From Methanobrevibacter sp. (GTDB lineage Archaea; Methanobacteriota; Methanobacteria; Methanobacteriales; Methanobacteriaceae): DNA of 64,000 nucleotides. Location of the stretch: positions 62,001 to 126,000 of the forward strand of contig NZ_JAFQQZ010000044.1 in the NCBI RefSeq assembly GCF_017410345.1. The letters run 5' to 3'. Under the pieces are notes generated by a model. It was given only the letters and a program-made list of their open reading frames with translations. It was not told the origin of the DNA and ran no database searches. Positions 18,562 to 28,245 of the stretch are shown here, piece after piece; the stretch's first letter is position 1; every line of letters begins with the position of its first letter. The position numbers were made by a program, and so were the translations under genes.

Positions 18562-18969
18562 TTAAAATTTCATTTGCTTGTCAAAGCCACAGATCTCATC
18601 AATCTCATATGCCTTTTCCAAACAATAATCCTTCTCCACCTTATAATTTCCATTTCTGGTTTTCTCGATTAAGTCTGGAGATAAAAAGAACCATTTTGTG
18701 TATTTGAATTTGACACCAAGATATGGGTTTGCACCAAAAGTCTCTGAAAACTCCACTAAAGCATCAATTTGAGGAGAATCAATATAAATCTTGTCTTTAG
18801 TAGTAGTCTTCACTTCAATAGCCAAGTAAATCTTGCCATTTCCTGCAATGACATCAGGCAATGGTTTTTTAGTGGCTCCTCCAGATGCTGGAGCTCTCAT
18901 AGCAGCAAAATTTCTATCCCATAATTTGTGAACCAAATCCCTTTCTTCAGCTGAACCTTTTTTAGCCAT
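18562..18969 (-). CDS. hjc: Holliday junction resolvase Hjc
   Basis: A 135-residue nuclease of the archaeal Hjc family, which cuts four-way DNA junctions in recombination and repair. Visible elements are GSAEERDLVHKLW, the RAPASGG loop, PDVIAG and AIEVKTT, the last two giving the Asp and Glu-x-Lys of the PD-(D/E)XK active site. The frame opens at a GTG (18981), but the ATG at 18969 gives the expected MAKKGS start. The promoter has a TATA box near 19021 and an upstream 20-base element shared with the YdjM-like gene. Confidence 0.9.
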   Translation of the reverse strand: MAKKGSAEERDLVHKLWDRNFAAMRAPASGGATKKPLPDVIAGNGKIYLAIEVKTTTKDKIYIDSPQIDALVEFSETFGANPYLGVKFKYTKWFFLSPDLIEKTRNGNYKVEKDYCLEKAYEIDEICGFDKQMKF

Positions 18970-19020
18970 ATTAAAACCCACTTAAATGTAACCTAATTAA
19001 TATTTAGTTTATTTTTTTAT

Positions 19021-19058
19021 ATATAAATAAAAGCAGTTAGAGCATTTGAAAAGTAATA
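19021..19058 (-). promoter_or_regulatory. hjc promoter with shared 20-base element
   Basis: Read leftward, TATTACTTTTCAAATGCTCT (19039-19058) precedes the TATA box TTTATAT (19021-19027) by 11 bases. It differs in one base from the element at 4656-4675. Confidence 0.5.
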
Positions 19059-19156
19059 TTTCTAAAATTTTCTAAATAAAATGAAAAAAACTGAAAATAA
19101 AATGAAAAAATAGACTCATAGAAATGATAAAAATGATAAAAAAAGTTTAAAAATGG

Positions 19157-19229
19157 GGCCGGGGCCGAGATTTGAACCCGAGTCACAGGATCCACAGTCC
19201 CGTAGGATGACCGCCTACCCTACCCCGGC
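19157..19229 (-). tRNA. tRNA-His (GTG)
   Basis: 73 nt with acceptor GCCGGGG/CCCCGGC, anticodon GTG and discriminator C, which identify tRNA-His. The base at position -1 is T in the genome, so the G-1 needed by HisRS would have to be added after transcription (Thg1-type enzyme), assuming processing at +1. Confidence 0.93.
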
Positions 19230-19271
19230 ATATGAATACCATAATAGAATAAAAAATGAAAATAAAGATTA

Positions 19272-19354
19272 TGCGGGGGCAGGGATTCGAACCCTGGTAG
19301 ATCTGCATCAACAGGTCCTAAGCCTGTCTCCTTTGGCCGCTCGGACACCCCCGC
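19272..19354 (-). tRNA. tRNA-Leu (TAG)
   Basis: An 83-nt class II tRNA with acceptor GCGGGGG, anticodon loop CTTAGGA giving TAG, a long variable arm and discriminator A. Confidence 0.95.
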
Positions 19355-19400
19355 TAATGAGAGGGAAGGAGATCCCCAAAAAATCTTCAAATATAAAAAA

Positions 19401-19479
<79 letters not shown>

Positions 19480-19508
19480 AATACCTATGATAAAACTAGA
19501 ATATGCAA

Positions 19509-19582
19509 TGGGCCCAATGGGATTCGAACCCATGACATCCCGGTTATGAGCCGAGCGCTCTACCTGGCTAAGCTATGGGCCC
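19509..19582 (-). tRNA. tRNA with CAT anticodon, probably Ile2 (or elongator Met)
   Basis: 74 nt with acceptor GGGCCCA, anticodon loop CTCATAA and discriminator A. It is not the initiator, which is at 46408-46482. The GGGCCC acceptor and CTCGG anticodon stem resemble archaeal tRNA-Ile, so a CAU tRNA whose C34 is modified to agmatidine to read AUA is favoured. Elongator Met cannot be excluded. Confidence 0.85.
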
Positions 19583-19587
19583 AGAAG

Positions 19588-19660
<73 letters not shown>

Positions 19661-19847
19661 ATAATAACCCATGCTTGCAAATCAAGTTTTATAAAAATTA
19701 ACACTGCAAAAATACAGTAATAATATGTTGAATAACATACTATATAAATGTTTCTATAAAAAAAGTTTGAAAAACAAATCATCATTTGCCTCCTGCTCTA
19801 CAAAATTTAATATATAAGAATATAATATAAATTAATAAAGAAAGAAG

Positions 19848-19910
19848 ATGAGAATAGAGCAAATCTTCTCAAAAATCAATGAAAAAGAAAGACAAAAGGC
19901 GAAACCATGA
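19848..19910 (+). CDS. 20-codon upstream open frame coupled to the radical SAM gene
   Basis: An ATG at 19848, after AAAGAAAGAAG, opens a 20-residue frame (MRIEQIFSKINEKERQKAKP). Its TGA overlaps the ATG of the radical SAM gene as ATGA. It may be a leader peptide, a translation-coupling device, or the displaced N-terminus of the radical SAM protein. The peptide matches nothing I recognise. Confidence 0.4.
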   Translation: MRIEQIFSKINEKERQKAKP

Positions 19911-20902
19911 ATAATATAGACAGCATTGAAACACTTGAACTGGTCACAAAGGCCAATGCCCTCAGCTTGAAAAAGGGATATACAGAAATAAGTCTTGAAA
20001 GAGCTGTTTTCTTATCATGGTGGTGCGATAAGGGAGATTGCAAATTCTGCTATATGAGCACTCAAAAGAACAAGATCAAAGATCCCACAAAGGCAAAGCG
20101 CAGAGTGAACAACATATTGGCAGAAGCCGAAATGTGCAGCAGACTCGGATGGAATATAGAATTCCTTTCAGGAGGATACAAATCCTTCACTACACAGGAG
20201 ATCAAATCAATAGCTGAAAACATACAATCCATAACCGGAGATGGGGTTTGGCTCAATACAGGAATCACTTCTGAACTTGAGGAATACGGCTCTGAAATCA
20301 AGGGAATCACCGGAGCTGTGGAAGCTGCAAATCCTGAGTTTCAAAAGACAGTCTGTCCAAGCAAGCCATTGGACCAAATCAGCGAGATGCTGGATAAGGC
20401 TGGAGATTTGGGATTCAAAAAAGCAATCACAATCATACTTGGTCTTGGAGAAACTTTCGAAGATGTGGAATACTTGAAGGACTACATCAGAGATCATAAA
20501 ATCGATAGGGTGATCTTCTATTCCCTGAATCCTCACCCTGAAACCGAATACGTAAACAGTTCCCAGCCTGCATCAATGTATTATGCCAAGGTGGTCTCAA
20601 CAATAAGACTTGAATTCCCAGATCTTGAAATAATCTGCGGAACATGGACCGACAATCTGGCAAATATAGGAATACTCATTTTAAGCGGAGCAAATGGAAT
20701 CACCAAATTCCCGCTCTTCAAGATGTTCGGTACCAAATACGGCAAAAGGGTTGAAGAGGAAGTCAAATGGACTGGCAGAACACTTAAGGGAACCTTCACA
20801 GACAAAAGCAAATTAGGAAGCGAGAAAAGTGAAGTCAGCCCGGAACTGGACCCATACATTAAAAGATACATTAAGGATTCCTTAAAAAACAAATACAAAT
20901 AA
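19907..20902 (+). CDS. Radical SAM protein of unknown substrate (CX4CX2C)
   Basis: A 331-residue protein with an unusual iron-sulfur motif CDKGDCKFC, a CX4CX2C pattern instead of the common CX3CX2C. A TIM-barrel-like sequence follows with FLSGGYKSFT, AANPEFQ, IILGLGETFEDV (a GxGE-type segment) and a C-terminal CGTWTDNLANIG. Overall it resembles biotin synthase / HydE / HmdB-like radical SAM enzymes of methanogens. Such enzymes act in cofactor assembly, but no substrate can be assigned. The ATG is coupled to a 20-codon frame upstream. Downstream gatB seems unrelated. Confidence 0.75.
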   Translation: MNNIDSIETLELVTKANALSLKKGYTEISLERAVFLSWWCDKGDCKFCYMSTQKNKIKDPTKAKRRVNNILAEAEMCSRLGWNIEFLSGGYKSFTTQEIKSIAENIQSITGDGVWLNTGITSELEEYGSEIKGITGAVEAANPEFQKTVCPSKPLDQISEMLDKAGDLGFKKAITIILGLGETFEDVEYLKDYIRDHKIDRVIFYSLNPHPETEYVNSSQPASMYYAKVVSTIRLEFPDLEIICGTWTDNLANIGILILSGANGITKFPLFKMFGTKYGKRVEEEVKWTGRTLKGTFTDKSKLGSEKSEVSPELDPYIKRYIKDSLKNKYK

Positions 20903-21185
20903 TAAGAAGTACAAGAATCCCTTAAACAAATAGAAAAACCCTATTAAAAACTCCTTCATAACAACTTATTTTATTAATAATATATATTATAAAGAAAATC
21001 TTTATAAATATAAATATACATAAACTAACATAATATGAATTTATAGTTAATTAACATAACTTTCCAATTAACAGCTATTAACTACTTATTCTTATTTAAT
21101 TAAAATAAATTATTTGACTAAAAAATAATTTAATAAAAAAATATAATATTTAAAAATCCTTGGAGGGATTGATATAGACGTAAAT

Positions 21186-22541
21186 ATGATGTGTGGACTT
21201 GAGATACATGTACAGCTTGAAACTGACTCAAAATTATTCTGTAACTGTCCAACAAACTATCAGGAAGCACCTGCAAACACAAACGTTTGCCCAGTATGCT
21301 TGAACCAGCCAGGTGCAAAGCCATTTCCAACAAATGAAAAGGCAATTGAAAACGCTTTAATGATTTCATTGATGCTTAACTGTAAGATTGACAAGAACTT
21401 CACTTATTTCATGAGAAAACACTATGACTATCCTGACTTGCCTTGCGGATATCAGAAAACCTCTGTGCCAATAGGCTATGAAGGGGAATTGAATGGCGTT
21501 AGAATCAGAGAGATTCACATGGAAGAGGATCCTGGACAATTCAAACCTGACAGAGGTATTGTAGACTTCAACCGTTCTGGAATCCCACTTATCGAGATTG
21601 TTACCGAGCCTGACATGCACTCTCCTGAAGAGGCACGTAACTTCCTGAAAGAGCTCATCAGAGTATTGGAATACAGTGGAGGAGCCCGTGGAGAAGGTAC
21701 CATGAGAGCGGATGTAAACGTTTCCATCAATGGTGGAAACAGAGTGGAAATGAAGAACATCAACTCCATCAAAGGTGCATACAAGGCATTGAACTTTGAA
21801 GTGATAAGACAAAAGAATCTCTTGAAAAGAGGCCGTGAAGTAAAACAGGAAACCAGAGCTTTCCTTGAATCACAAATGATTACCGTTTCAATGAGGGACA
21901 AGGAAAATGCAGATGACTACAGATTCATCCCAGACCCTGACCTTCCACCAATGAAAATCAGCGACGAACAGATCAACAAGGTTCTTGACGTCATGCCTGA
22001 AGCACCTCACAACAAGGTGAAAAGGTTCATGGCAGAGTACGGAATCGATGAGGAATCTGCAAAAGTGCTTACATCCGAACTTGATTTGGCTCAATGCTAC
22101 GAAGAGGTTGCTAAGGAAGTTGACCCTAAATTCGCAGCAAAATGGATGAGAGACGAACTCAAAAGGGTACTCACATACAATAAGCTTGACTTTGCAGATA
22201 GTGGAATCGTAGCTGATGACTTGATTGAATTCTTGAACATGCTCTTAAACAAGGAGATCACCACTAAGGCAGGTCAAAGAATCATCGAGCAAATGCCAAA
22301 CAGCAAACAGACTCCAAAGCAAATAGCTGAAGAGATGGGATTGATTGGTGTTGTAAAAGATGATGAAGTTCAAGCTGCAGCAAAACAGGCAGTTGAAGAA
22401 AACCCTAAGGCTGTTGACGATTACCACAACGGTGAGAAAGGTGCATTGAACTTCCTGATGGGTCAAGTTATGAGACTGACCAAAGGAAAGGCAGACCCAA
22501 GAGAAACTGTTAAGATATTGAAAGAATTGCTTGAAGAATAA
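21186..22541 (+). CDS. gatB: Aspartyl/glutamyl-tRNA amidotransferase subunit B
   Basis: A 451-residue subunit of the GatCAB enzyme, which amidates Asp-tRNA(Asn), and possibly Glu-tRNA(Gln), in archaea. Motifs include CGLEIHVQL, VCPVCLNQPGA (a zinc-type CxxC), RKHYDYPDLPCGYQ and a C-terminal YqeY-like tail from about residue 300. GatA and GatC are not in the window. The nearest strong ribosome binding site, GGAGGG at 21162-21167, is 18 bases before the ATG, longer than usual, so the start may lie a few codons upstream at a non-AUG codon. Confidence 0.93.
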   Translation: MMCGLEIHVQLETDSKLFCNCPTNYQEAPANTNVCPVCLNQPGAKPFPTNEKAIENALMISLMLNCKIDKNFTYFMRKHYDYPDLPCGYQKTSVPIGYEGELNGVRIREIHMEEDPGQFKPDRGIVDFNRSGIPLIEIVTEPDMHSPEEARNFLKELIRVLEYSGGARGEGTMRADVNVSINGGNRVEMKNINSIKGAYKALNFEVIRQKNLLKRGREVKQETRAFLESQMITVSMRDKENADDYRFIPDPDLPPMKISDEQINKVLDVMPEAPHNKVKRFMAEYGIDEESAKVLTSELDLAQCYEEVAKEVDPKFAAKWMRDELKRVLTYNKLDFADSGIVADDLIEFLNMLLNKEITTKAGQRIIEQMPNSKQTPKQIAEEMGLIGVVKDDEVQAAAKQAVEENPKAVDDYHNGEKGALNFLMGQVMRLTKGKADPRETVKILKELLEE

Positions 22542-22560
22542 TTGAATTAATTCAATTATT
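22537..22560 (+). terminator. gatB terminator hairpin
   Basis: AATAATTGAA pairs with TTCAATTATT around TTAA; it overlaps the stop codon and is followed by a run of seven T a few bases later. Confidence 0.65.
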
Positions 22561-22637
22561 CAATATTTTTTTATAAGAATTAACTTAATTTAAAATATAA
22601 TATTAATTTTTAAAAATCATTGTATGGGAGGATGAAT

Positions 22638-23447
22638 ATGGAACAAGAAAAGGCCACAGTAAGGGATTACATGACAAAAGATGTAATTACTGTAAGATAT
22701 AATGCTCTCAACAAAGATGTTATTGCCTTGATGAAGGAAACAAAGCACGACGGTTATCCTGTAGTTGATGAAGATGGAATAATTGTCGGAATAATAACCG
22801 CTTACGACTTATTGTTAAAAGACTGGGAAACTGAATATGTAAGTGGAATAATGTCTACAGATGTAATCGTCGCAAGAGAGGACATGCACATCAACGACGC
22901 TTCAAGAGTGATGTTCAGACATGGTATTTCAAGACTTCCTGTTGTTGACAAGGGAAGACATGTGAAAGGAATCATGACCAACACAGATATTGTAAGGTCA
23001 CATATCGAAAGGTCAACTCCAACTAAAGTCAACGCATTCAAGGAAACCATGGAAAAGCTCTATGACATCAAAACCACATTGACAAGGGAGGAAGTCCCTG
23101 TAGAAAAGATCAGACCTACTCAAGACAGAGTCTATGCCGATGAATTGCAGGGAAGAACCTACGAGCTTGAAAAGGGATTGGCTGAACCGACCATTGTGGT
23201 TAAAAGCGGAGACAGATATATCCTAGTGGACGGACATCATAGGGCAGTGGCATCTGTAAAATTAGGATTGGACAAGATCGATTCCTATGTTGTGGATTTC
23301 CACAAGGACATTAAGTTAGGTATGGAAAAGACTGCTGAAAGACAAGGATTGAATTCATTCAACGACATAACAATTATCGATGACGATCAGCATCCTTTGA
23401 TTGCAATAACTGAAACCATTAAAAACTCACAGCGCAAGCATACCTAA
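22638..23447 (+). CDS. CBS domain pair fused to a ParB/SerK-like domain
   Basis: A 269-residue protein. Residues 5-125 are two CBS motifs (VRDYMTKDVITV, VSGIMSTDVIVA), which normally bind adenosyl ligands. Residues 150-235 are ParB/sulfiredoxin-like, with VPVEKIRPTQDRVY and the signature DGHHR (198-202). This domain in SerK of Thermococcus makes an ADP-dependent free serine kinase for cysteine synthesis, so a kinase rather than DNA-binding role is possible. GGGAGG lies six bases before the ATG at 22638; an in-frame TTG upstream is rejected. hisE lies 50 bases downstream. Confidence 0.8.
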   Translation: MEQEKATVRDYMTKDVITVRYNALNKDVIALMKETKHDGYPVVDEDGIIVGIITAYDLLLKDWETEYVSGIMSTDVIVAREDMHINDASRVMFRHGISRLPVVDKGRHVKGIMTNTDIVRSHIERSTPTKVNAFKETMEKLYDIKTTLTREEVPVEKIRPTQDRVYADELQGRTYELEKGLAEPTIVVKSGDRYILVDGHHRAVASVKLGLDKIDSYVVDFHKDIKLGMEKTAERQGLNSFNDITIIDDDQHPLIAITETIKNSQRKHT

Positions 23448-23497
23448 TCGAATTATTGATTTTTTTTAAGTAAATTACACTTTATGGAAGTGAATTG

Positions 23498-23788
23498 ATG
23501 GTAGATGAAAAGATTTTAAGAGATGTTTATGAAGTATTGGAAAGCCGTAGGGATTCCCCAATAGACTCATACACCTCCAACATCATGAAAGACAGCGATA
23601 AAAAGGCAGAGGACAAGATCCTTGAAAAGATTGCCGAAGAATGTGGAGAAACCCTTATCGCCTCTAAAAATGATGAGAATTTGGTTTATGAATCTGTTGA
23701 TTTGATATTTCATACATTGCTCCTTTTGGTTTACAAAGGAGTGGAATTCGATGAGATTCTGGAAGAATTTGAAAGAAGAAGAAAATAA
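23498..23788 (+). CDS. hisE: Phosphoribosyl-ATP pyrophosphatase
   Basis: A 96-residue helical enzyme for the second step of histidine biosynthesis, hydrolysing phosphoribosyl-ATP to phosphoribosyl-AMP. The MazG-like signature is visible: [21 protein letters not shown] and [14 protein letters not shown] carry the Glu/Asp metal ligands. GGAAGTGAA precedes the ATG at 23498; a TTG one codon earlier is less likely. No other his gene is in the window, typical of the scattered archaeal his pathway. Confidence 0.92.
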   Translation: MVDEKILRDVYEVLESRRDSPIDSYTSNIMKDSDKKAEDKILEKIAEECGETLIASKNDENLVYESVDLIFHTLLLLVYKGVEFDEILEEFERRRK

Positions 23789-23930
23789 TTCTTTCAATAA
23801 AATCTTCTTTTTTTATGAAAAGATAATTAGTTTGAATAATTACGAATTAAATATTGAAAAATAAAAAATCTATAAAATTAAAAAAAATAGCAGAAAAAAA
23901 ATAAAAAAATAGATAATAAATAGAAAATAG

Positions 23931-24563
23931 CTATTTTAAAACCAATTCCATATTACGCATCCCTCTTTTCTTTCCAGGAACACCGAATGATTTCCTATTG
24001 AAGACCTTAAATCCTTTGGAACTGTATAGCCTATATGCACCATCATTTCTAAAATCGGCATCCAAAACCACTCTTCTGCAATCCAAATCTTTTGCAAGCT
24101 GAATCAATTGATCCAAAGCTTCAGTTCCGTATCCTTTTCCCCTTTGATTGGAGCAGATAGCCAATTCGCAGATGTAAAAGTCTTCATCCTCAACATCTAC
24201 CAAAACGAAATTGTCCATAAAGGAGACTTTTGAAAGACCTAATGCATCCTTGAATTTAAGGGTCTTGAACTGATTCTTAATATCACCTAATAGTGAATGT
24301 TGAACTCCCTTTCCTCCATTGAACATGCCGATTATTTCATTCTCCTCTACATCCTCATCATCAAAGAAGACATAGAACAGTTCATTTTCATCCTCTTGGG
24401 CACCTTCAGCAAAATCAATCAGAAGCAATCTGTTCCTAATGGCTTCCACACCTTCTTCCTTTGATTTGAAAACATGCTTGAATGTTCTAAAATCAACATC
24501 ATAGATGAGCTCAGCCACTTTATAAGTATCATGAATCTCTGGATTAAAGTCTCTAAAAATCAA
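23931..24563 (-). CDS. GNAT family N-acetyltransferase
   Basis: About 210 residues with the GNAT core in its C-terminal half: YICELAICSNQRGKGYGTEALDQLIQLA holds the acetyl-CoA pyrophosphate loop (RGKGYG), followed by NDGAYRLYSSKGFKV. The N-terminal 110 residues are family-like but divergent. The frame runs to a TTG at 24599 with an unlikely hydrophobic start. The TTG at 24563 follows GGTG and gives MIFRDFNPEIHD, so it is used here. The substrate is unknown. Confidence 0.78.
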   Translation of the reverse strand: MIFRDFNPEIHDTYKVAELIYDVDFRTFKHVFKSKEEGVEAIRNRLLLIDFAEGAQEDENELFYVFFDDEDVEENEIIGMFNGGKGVQHSLLGDIKNQFKTLKFKDALGLSKVSFMDNFVLVDVEDEDFYICELAICSNQRGKGYGTEALDQLIQLAKDLDCRRVVLDADFRNDGAYRLYSSKGFKVFNRKSFGVPGKKRGMRNMELVLK

Positions 24564-24636
24564 TACAAACACCAATAAAATAATATAAATTAAAAACAAA
24601 TAAGAATTAATAAAAAATTAATTGAATGAATAAAAA

Positions 24637-25464
24637 TTATCCTTTAGACATCTTCACTTTTTTGGCAATGTTCTTTGCAATGGTTAAAGCAAAGACTCCT
24701 GCACCGAATCCATTGTCAATATTTACAACGGATAATCCTGGAGCACAGGATTGCAGCATGGAATACAATGCTGCCTTGCCGTCTGCACCTACACCATAAC
24801 CTACAGATGTTGGAACGGCAATCACAGGAACATCAACCAATCCTGCAACAACAGAAGGAAGTGCCCCTTCCATTCCTGCGCAGACGATGAATGCGCAAAC
24901 ATCTTCCTCCACCATATGAGCGATTTGAGGGAAAAGCCTATGAATTCCCGCAACGCCAATGTCATAGGAGCTGATGACTTCACATCCTCCCTGTTCAACA
25001 ATGACCTTTGCCTCTTCAGCAATTGGAATGTCGGATGTGCCGGCAGTTAAAAGTCCTATCTTGCCATATTCAGGATTGAAATCAACTAAAGCATCCGTAT
25101 AGATAATCAAGATCTTTGCTCTTTTATTATAGTCAAATTTGATTCCCTTATCAAGCAAATAAGCCAAATCTTCATTTAATAACTCATATCTTTCCTTAGA
25201 TAATCTTGTAATTATGATATTGCTCTTCAATTCAATTGAACCATTTGACTCTTCCTTTTCAAAATACCTTTTGATAATGGTCAATAGATCTTCATAATCC
25301 TTGCTATCTGCCAAAATGGCTTCTGGGAATCCAGTCCTATCCCTACGGGAAGTGTCTATTTGAGCCACATCATCCAATTGGCGAATGCTTTCAGCCTTTA
25401 AGAGAGTCTCGCATTCCTCTATTGAAATCTTTCCTTCAGCAAGACTTTTAAGAATTTCCTTCAT
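24637..25464 (-). CDS. larB: LarB, nickel-pincer cofactor biosynthesis carboxylase
   Basis: A 275-residue protein with an N-terminal helical region (SRRDRTGFPEAILADSK is the LarB signature) and a C-terminal PurE-like domain (GTSDIPIAEEA, CAGMEGALPSVVAGLVDVPVIAVPTSVGYG). LarB carboxylates nicotinic acid adenine dinucleotide in synthesis of the nickel-pincer nucleotide of lactate racemase; LarC and LarE are not in this window. Many methanogens keep LarB without a clear racemase, so the final nickel enzyme is unknown. Its neighbour hypF, also tied to nickel enzymes, is divergent. Confidence 0.9.
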   Translation of the reverse strand: MKEILKSLAEGKISIEECETLLKAESIRQLDDVAQIDTSRRDRTGFPEAILADSKDYEDLLTIIKRYFEKEESNGSIELKSNIIITRLSKERYELLNEDLAYLLDKGIKFDYNKRAKILIIYTDALVDFNPEYGKIGLLTAGTSDIPIAEEAKVIVEQGGCEVISSYDIGVAGIHRLFPQIAHMVEEDVCAFIVCAGMEGALPSVVAGLVDVPVIAVPTSVGYGVGADGKAALYSMLQSCAPGLSVVNIDNGFGAGVFALTIAKNIAKKVKMSKG

Positions 25465-25657
25465 TTTATCACAAACATTATAAAATCAATAATTTAACTA
25501 AGAATACTTTTTAAAAATTTAATTAAATTCAAATCACAATAGAAAACATTATATTAAAAAGATTTATAATTACTATAATATATAATTAATATATTGAATA
25601 TAAATTATATTATTATTTTATTATTATCTTTTTATTTTATTTATGATTTTATTCTAG

Positions 25658-28072
25658 ATGGTGGAAATGAGAACAAGAAAAGTATTGGTTGAAGGGATTG
25701 TACAAGGAGTGGGATTCAGGCCCTTCATATATAGGATAGCTACTGAATTAAAATTGGTAGGTTATGTCAGGAACTTGGGAAATGTAGTGGAGATAATAAT
25801 CCAAGGTTCTGATGAACAAATAGCTGATTTCATATACAAACTCCAAAATGAACTTCCGCCAATAGCTAAAATAAACAACTTGGAAACCGAAGATCTTGTT
25901 GAGGCAGAAGAATATGCTGATTTTACAATCAAGGAAAGTTCAGACAGTTTCTCAGGAACATCAGTCATTCCACCTGACCTTGCAATCTGCGACAAATGCT
26001 TGGAAGAGATAAACGATCCAAACAATAGAAGATACAATTATCCATTCAATGCCTGCACTGACTGCGGGCCTCGTTTTACTGTAATTGAAAATGTCCCATA
26101 TGACAGGGACAAGACCACCATGGACGATTTCCCATTATGCGATGAATGTGAAGTGGAATACAAAAACCCTCTCGACAGACGTTATCATGCAGAAGCAAGC
26201 TGCTGTGAAGTCTGCGGACCATCCTTGGAATTGTATGGAAAGGACAATCAAAATCCAATTAGGATAGATTGTGAAGACCCCTTGAAGGAAACCGCAAGAC
26301 TCCTTGATGAAGGAAAGATATTTGCAATCAAGGGAATTGGAGGAACACACTTAGTTGCAAATGTGATGATGGAAGATACTGTAAATCTCCTAAGGGAAAG
26401 ATTGGGAAGAGAAAACCAGGCTTTTGCAGTTATGAGCCCAAACATTGAAACCGTCAAAGGATATGCAATCGTATCAGAAGCTGAAGAAAAGACATTATTA
26501 TCAAAGGAAAGGCCTATTGTAATCCTAAAGAAGAATGATGATTATGATTTCGCAGAGTCAGTTTCACCTGGTCTGCACAATATTGGAGTCATGTTGCCAT
26601 ATGCCCCATTGCACCATCTACTGTTCAATCATACCGACACTCCAGCTTATATCATGACTTCAGCTAACGTTCCTGGAGAGCCTATGATGATTACAAACCA
26701 GGAAATCCTTGAAAACCTTGATGAAATAGCTGACTATTACCTCATCCACAACAGAAGAATACTCAATAGATGCGACGATTCCGTGGCCAGATTCAGAAAC
26801 AATGAGCTTGCATTCATAAGAAGATCAAGAGGATACACTCCAGAACCATACGACCTCAAAGGAAAATACATCCATCTGAATCCAGAGTTCGATAACTTAA
26901 ACATTCTCGCTCTTGGTCCTGAACTTGACGTCACATTCACTATCCTTAAGAATTCCAAGGCATATGTGTCCCAGCATATCGGAAATACCAACAAGTACAG
27001 AACCTATGAATTCCTCCAGGAAGCAATCAAGCATATGATGAGGATTACAAAAACCGATGATTTCGATGCAATCGCATGTGACTTGCACCCACAGTTCTTC
27101 ACTACAAAGCTTGCAAAAGAGCTTGCAGATGAATATGACTGTCCATTGATACCTGTTCAGCACCATCATGCCCATGGAATCTCATTGTTAAATGACCACT
27201 ATTCAAAAGAGGAAGGAAATGAATATGATGAAATGATCATAATCGCTGCAGATGGAGTGGGATATGGTGGAGACGGCAACTCATGGGGTGGAGAAATACT
27301 GTACACAAACATTAAGGATTATGAAAGAACAGCCTCATTGATGCCTCAGAAGATGCCTGGTGGAGATTTGTGCACTAAATTCCCAGTGAGAATGTTGGCA
27401 GCCATACTTGCAAATCCAAACAGTGACTATGAAAGCGAAAAGTACACTGAAGATTACATAAAGGAACTATTGAATGAAAATTACATCAACTCATTCCAGC
27501 ATGGAGCAATTGAAATAAAAAGTCTTTTCAGGCAATTGGAAACCAATCTCAACGTTGGAATAAACACAAGTACCGGAAGGGTTCTTGATTCCATTTCAAC
27601 CGCTCTCCACATATGTGACAGACGTACCTACGAAGGGGAAGCCTCCATGAAATTGGAATCATACGCTTATGATTACAAAGAAGAAGACAAGCTCGAAGAC
27701 TTCCCAATAATCATTAAAGAATATGAAGATGAAAACGGAAAGAGAATGATTCTTGATACTACTGCAATACTCAGATATGTTGTAGACAAGATTGAAGAAG
27801 GAGAGAATCTCAATAAGATTGCAGTTGCAGGTCAAAAGGCAGTTAGCATAGGACTTGCTAAGCTTGCCGTGGAATCCGCAAGGGAAAAGGGAATCAGAAC
27901 AATAGGTGCAACAGGCGGAGTGTTCTACAACGAGGCAATCACATCACACATTAAGAACTATGTGGAAAAAGATGGATTCGAATTCATTCAACACATCAAC
28001 TCCTGTCCGGGAGACGGATCAGTATCCTTAGGACAGGCAATAGTTGCTGGAATAAATCTCAAGGATTTGTAA
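25658..28072 (+). CDS. hypF: Carbamoyltransferase HypF
   Basis: An 804-residue hydrogenase maturation factor that makes the cyanide ligands of the NiFe site from carbamoyl phosphate. Domains in order are acylphosphatase ([15 protein letters not shown]), two zinc-finger-like units (CDKCLEEI...CTDCGPRF and CDECEVEY...CCEVCGP), YrdC-like (about 210-400) and the Kae1-like carbamoyltransferase ([10 protein letters not shown] near 505, then [11 protein letters not shown]). All appear intact. It should serve both the Ehb and Frh hydrogenases. The exact N-terminus (ATG 25658 or 25667) is open. Confidence 0.95.
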   Translation: MVEMRTRKVLVEGIVQGVGFRPFIYRIATELKLVGYVRNLGNVVEIIIQGSDEQIADFIYKLQNELPPIAKINNLETEDLVEAEEYADFTIKESSDSFSGTSVIPPDLAICDKCLEEINDPNNRRYNYPFNACTDCGPRFTVIENVPYDRDKTTMDDFPLCDECEVEYKNPLDRRYHAEASCCEVCGPSLELYGKDNQNPIRIDCEDPLKETARLLDEGKIFAIKGIGGTHLVANVMMEDTVNLLRERLGRENQAFAVMSPNIETVKGYAIVSEAEEKTLLSKERPIVILKKNDDYDFAESVSPGLHNIGVMLPYAPLHHLLFNHTDTPAYIMTSANVPGEPMMITNQEILENLDEIADYYLIHNRRILNRCDDSVARFRNNELAFIRRSRGYTPEPYDLKGKYIHLNPEFDNLNILALGPELDVTFTILKNSKAYVSQHIGNTNKYRTYEFLQEAIKHMMRITKTDDFDAIACDLHPQFFTTKLAKELADEYDCPLIPVQHHHAHGISLLNDHYSKEEGNEYDEMIIIAADGVGYGGDGNSWGGEILYTNIKDYERTASLMPQKMPGGDLCTKFPVRMLAAILANPNSDYESEKYTEDYIKELLNENYINSFQHGAIEIKSLFRQLETNLNVGINTSTGRVLDSISTALHICDRRTYEGEASMKLESYAYDYKEEDKLEDFPIIIKEYEDENGKRMILDTTAILRYVVDKIEEGENLNKIAVAGQKAVSIGLAKLAVESAREKGIRTIGATGGVFYNEAITSHIKNYVEKDGFEFIQHINSCPGDGSVSLGQAIVAGINLKDL

Positions 28073-28127
28073 AATAAGAAAATAAATAATAATGAAAATA
28101 TTATTTATTATATATTATATTTATAAT

Positions 28128-28155
28128 ATAGTATTTTTTATATAATACTATTTTT
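28128..28155 (+). terminator. hypF terminator hairpin
   Basis: ATAGTATT (28128-28135) pairs with AATACTAT (28144-28151) and is followed by TTTT. Confidence 0.5.
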
Positions 28156-28245
28156 AATTTATTTAATTTAAAAAAAAGTAAAAAAAGAAAGACAATAAAA
28201 AGAATAATAAATATTATATTATTATATTATTATTTTAATAATAAT

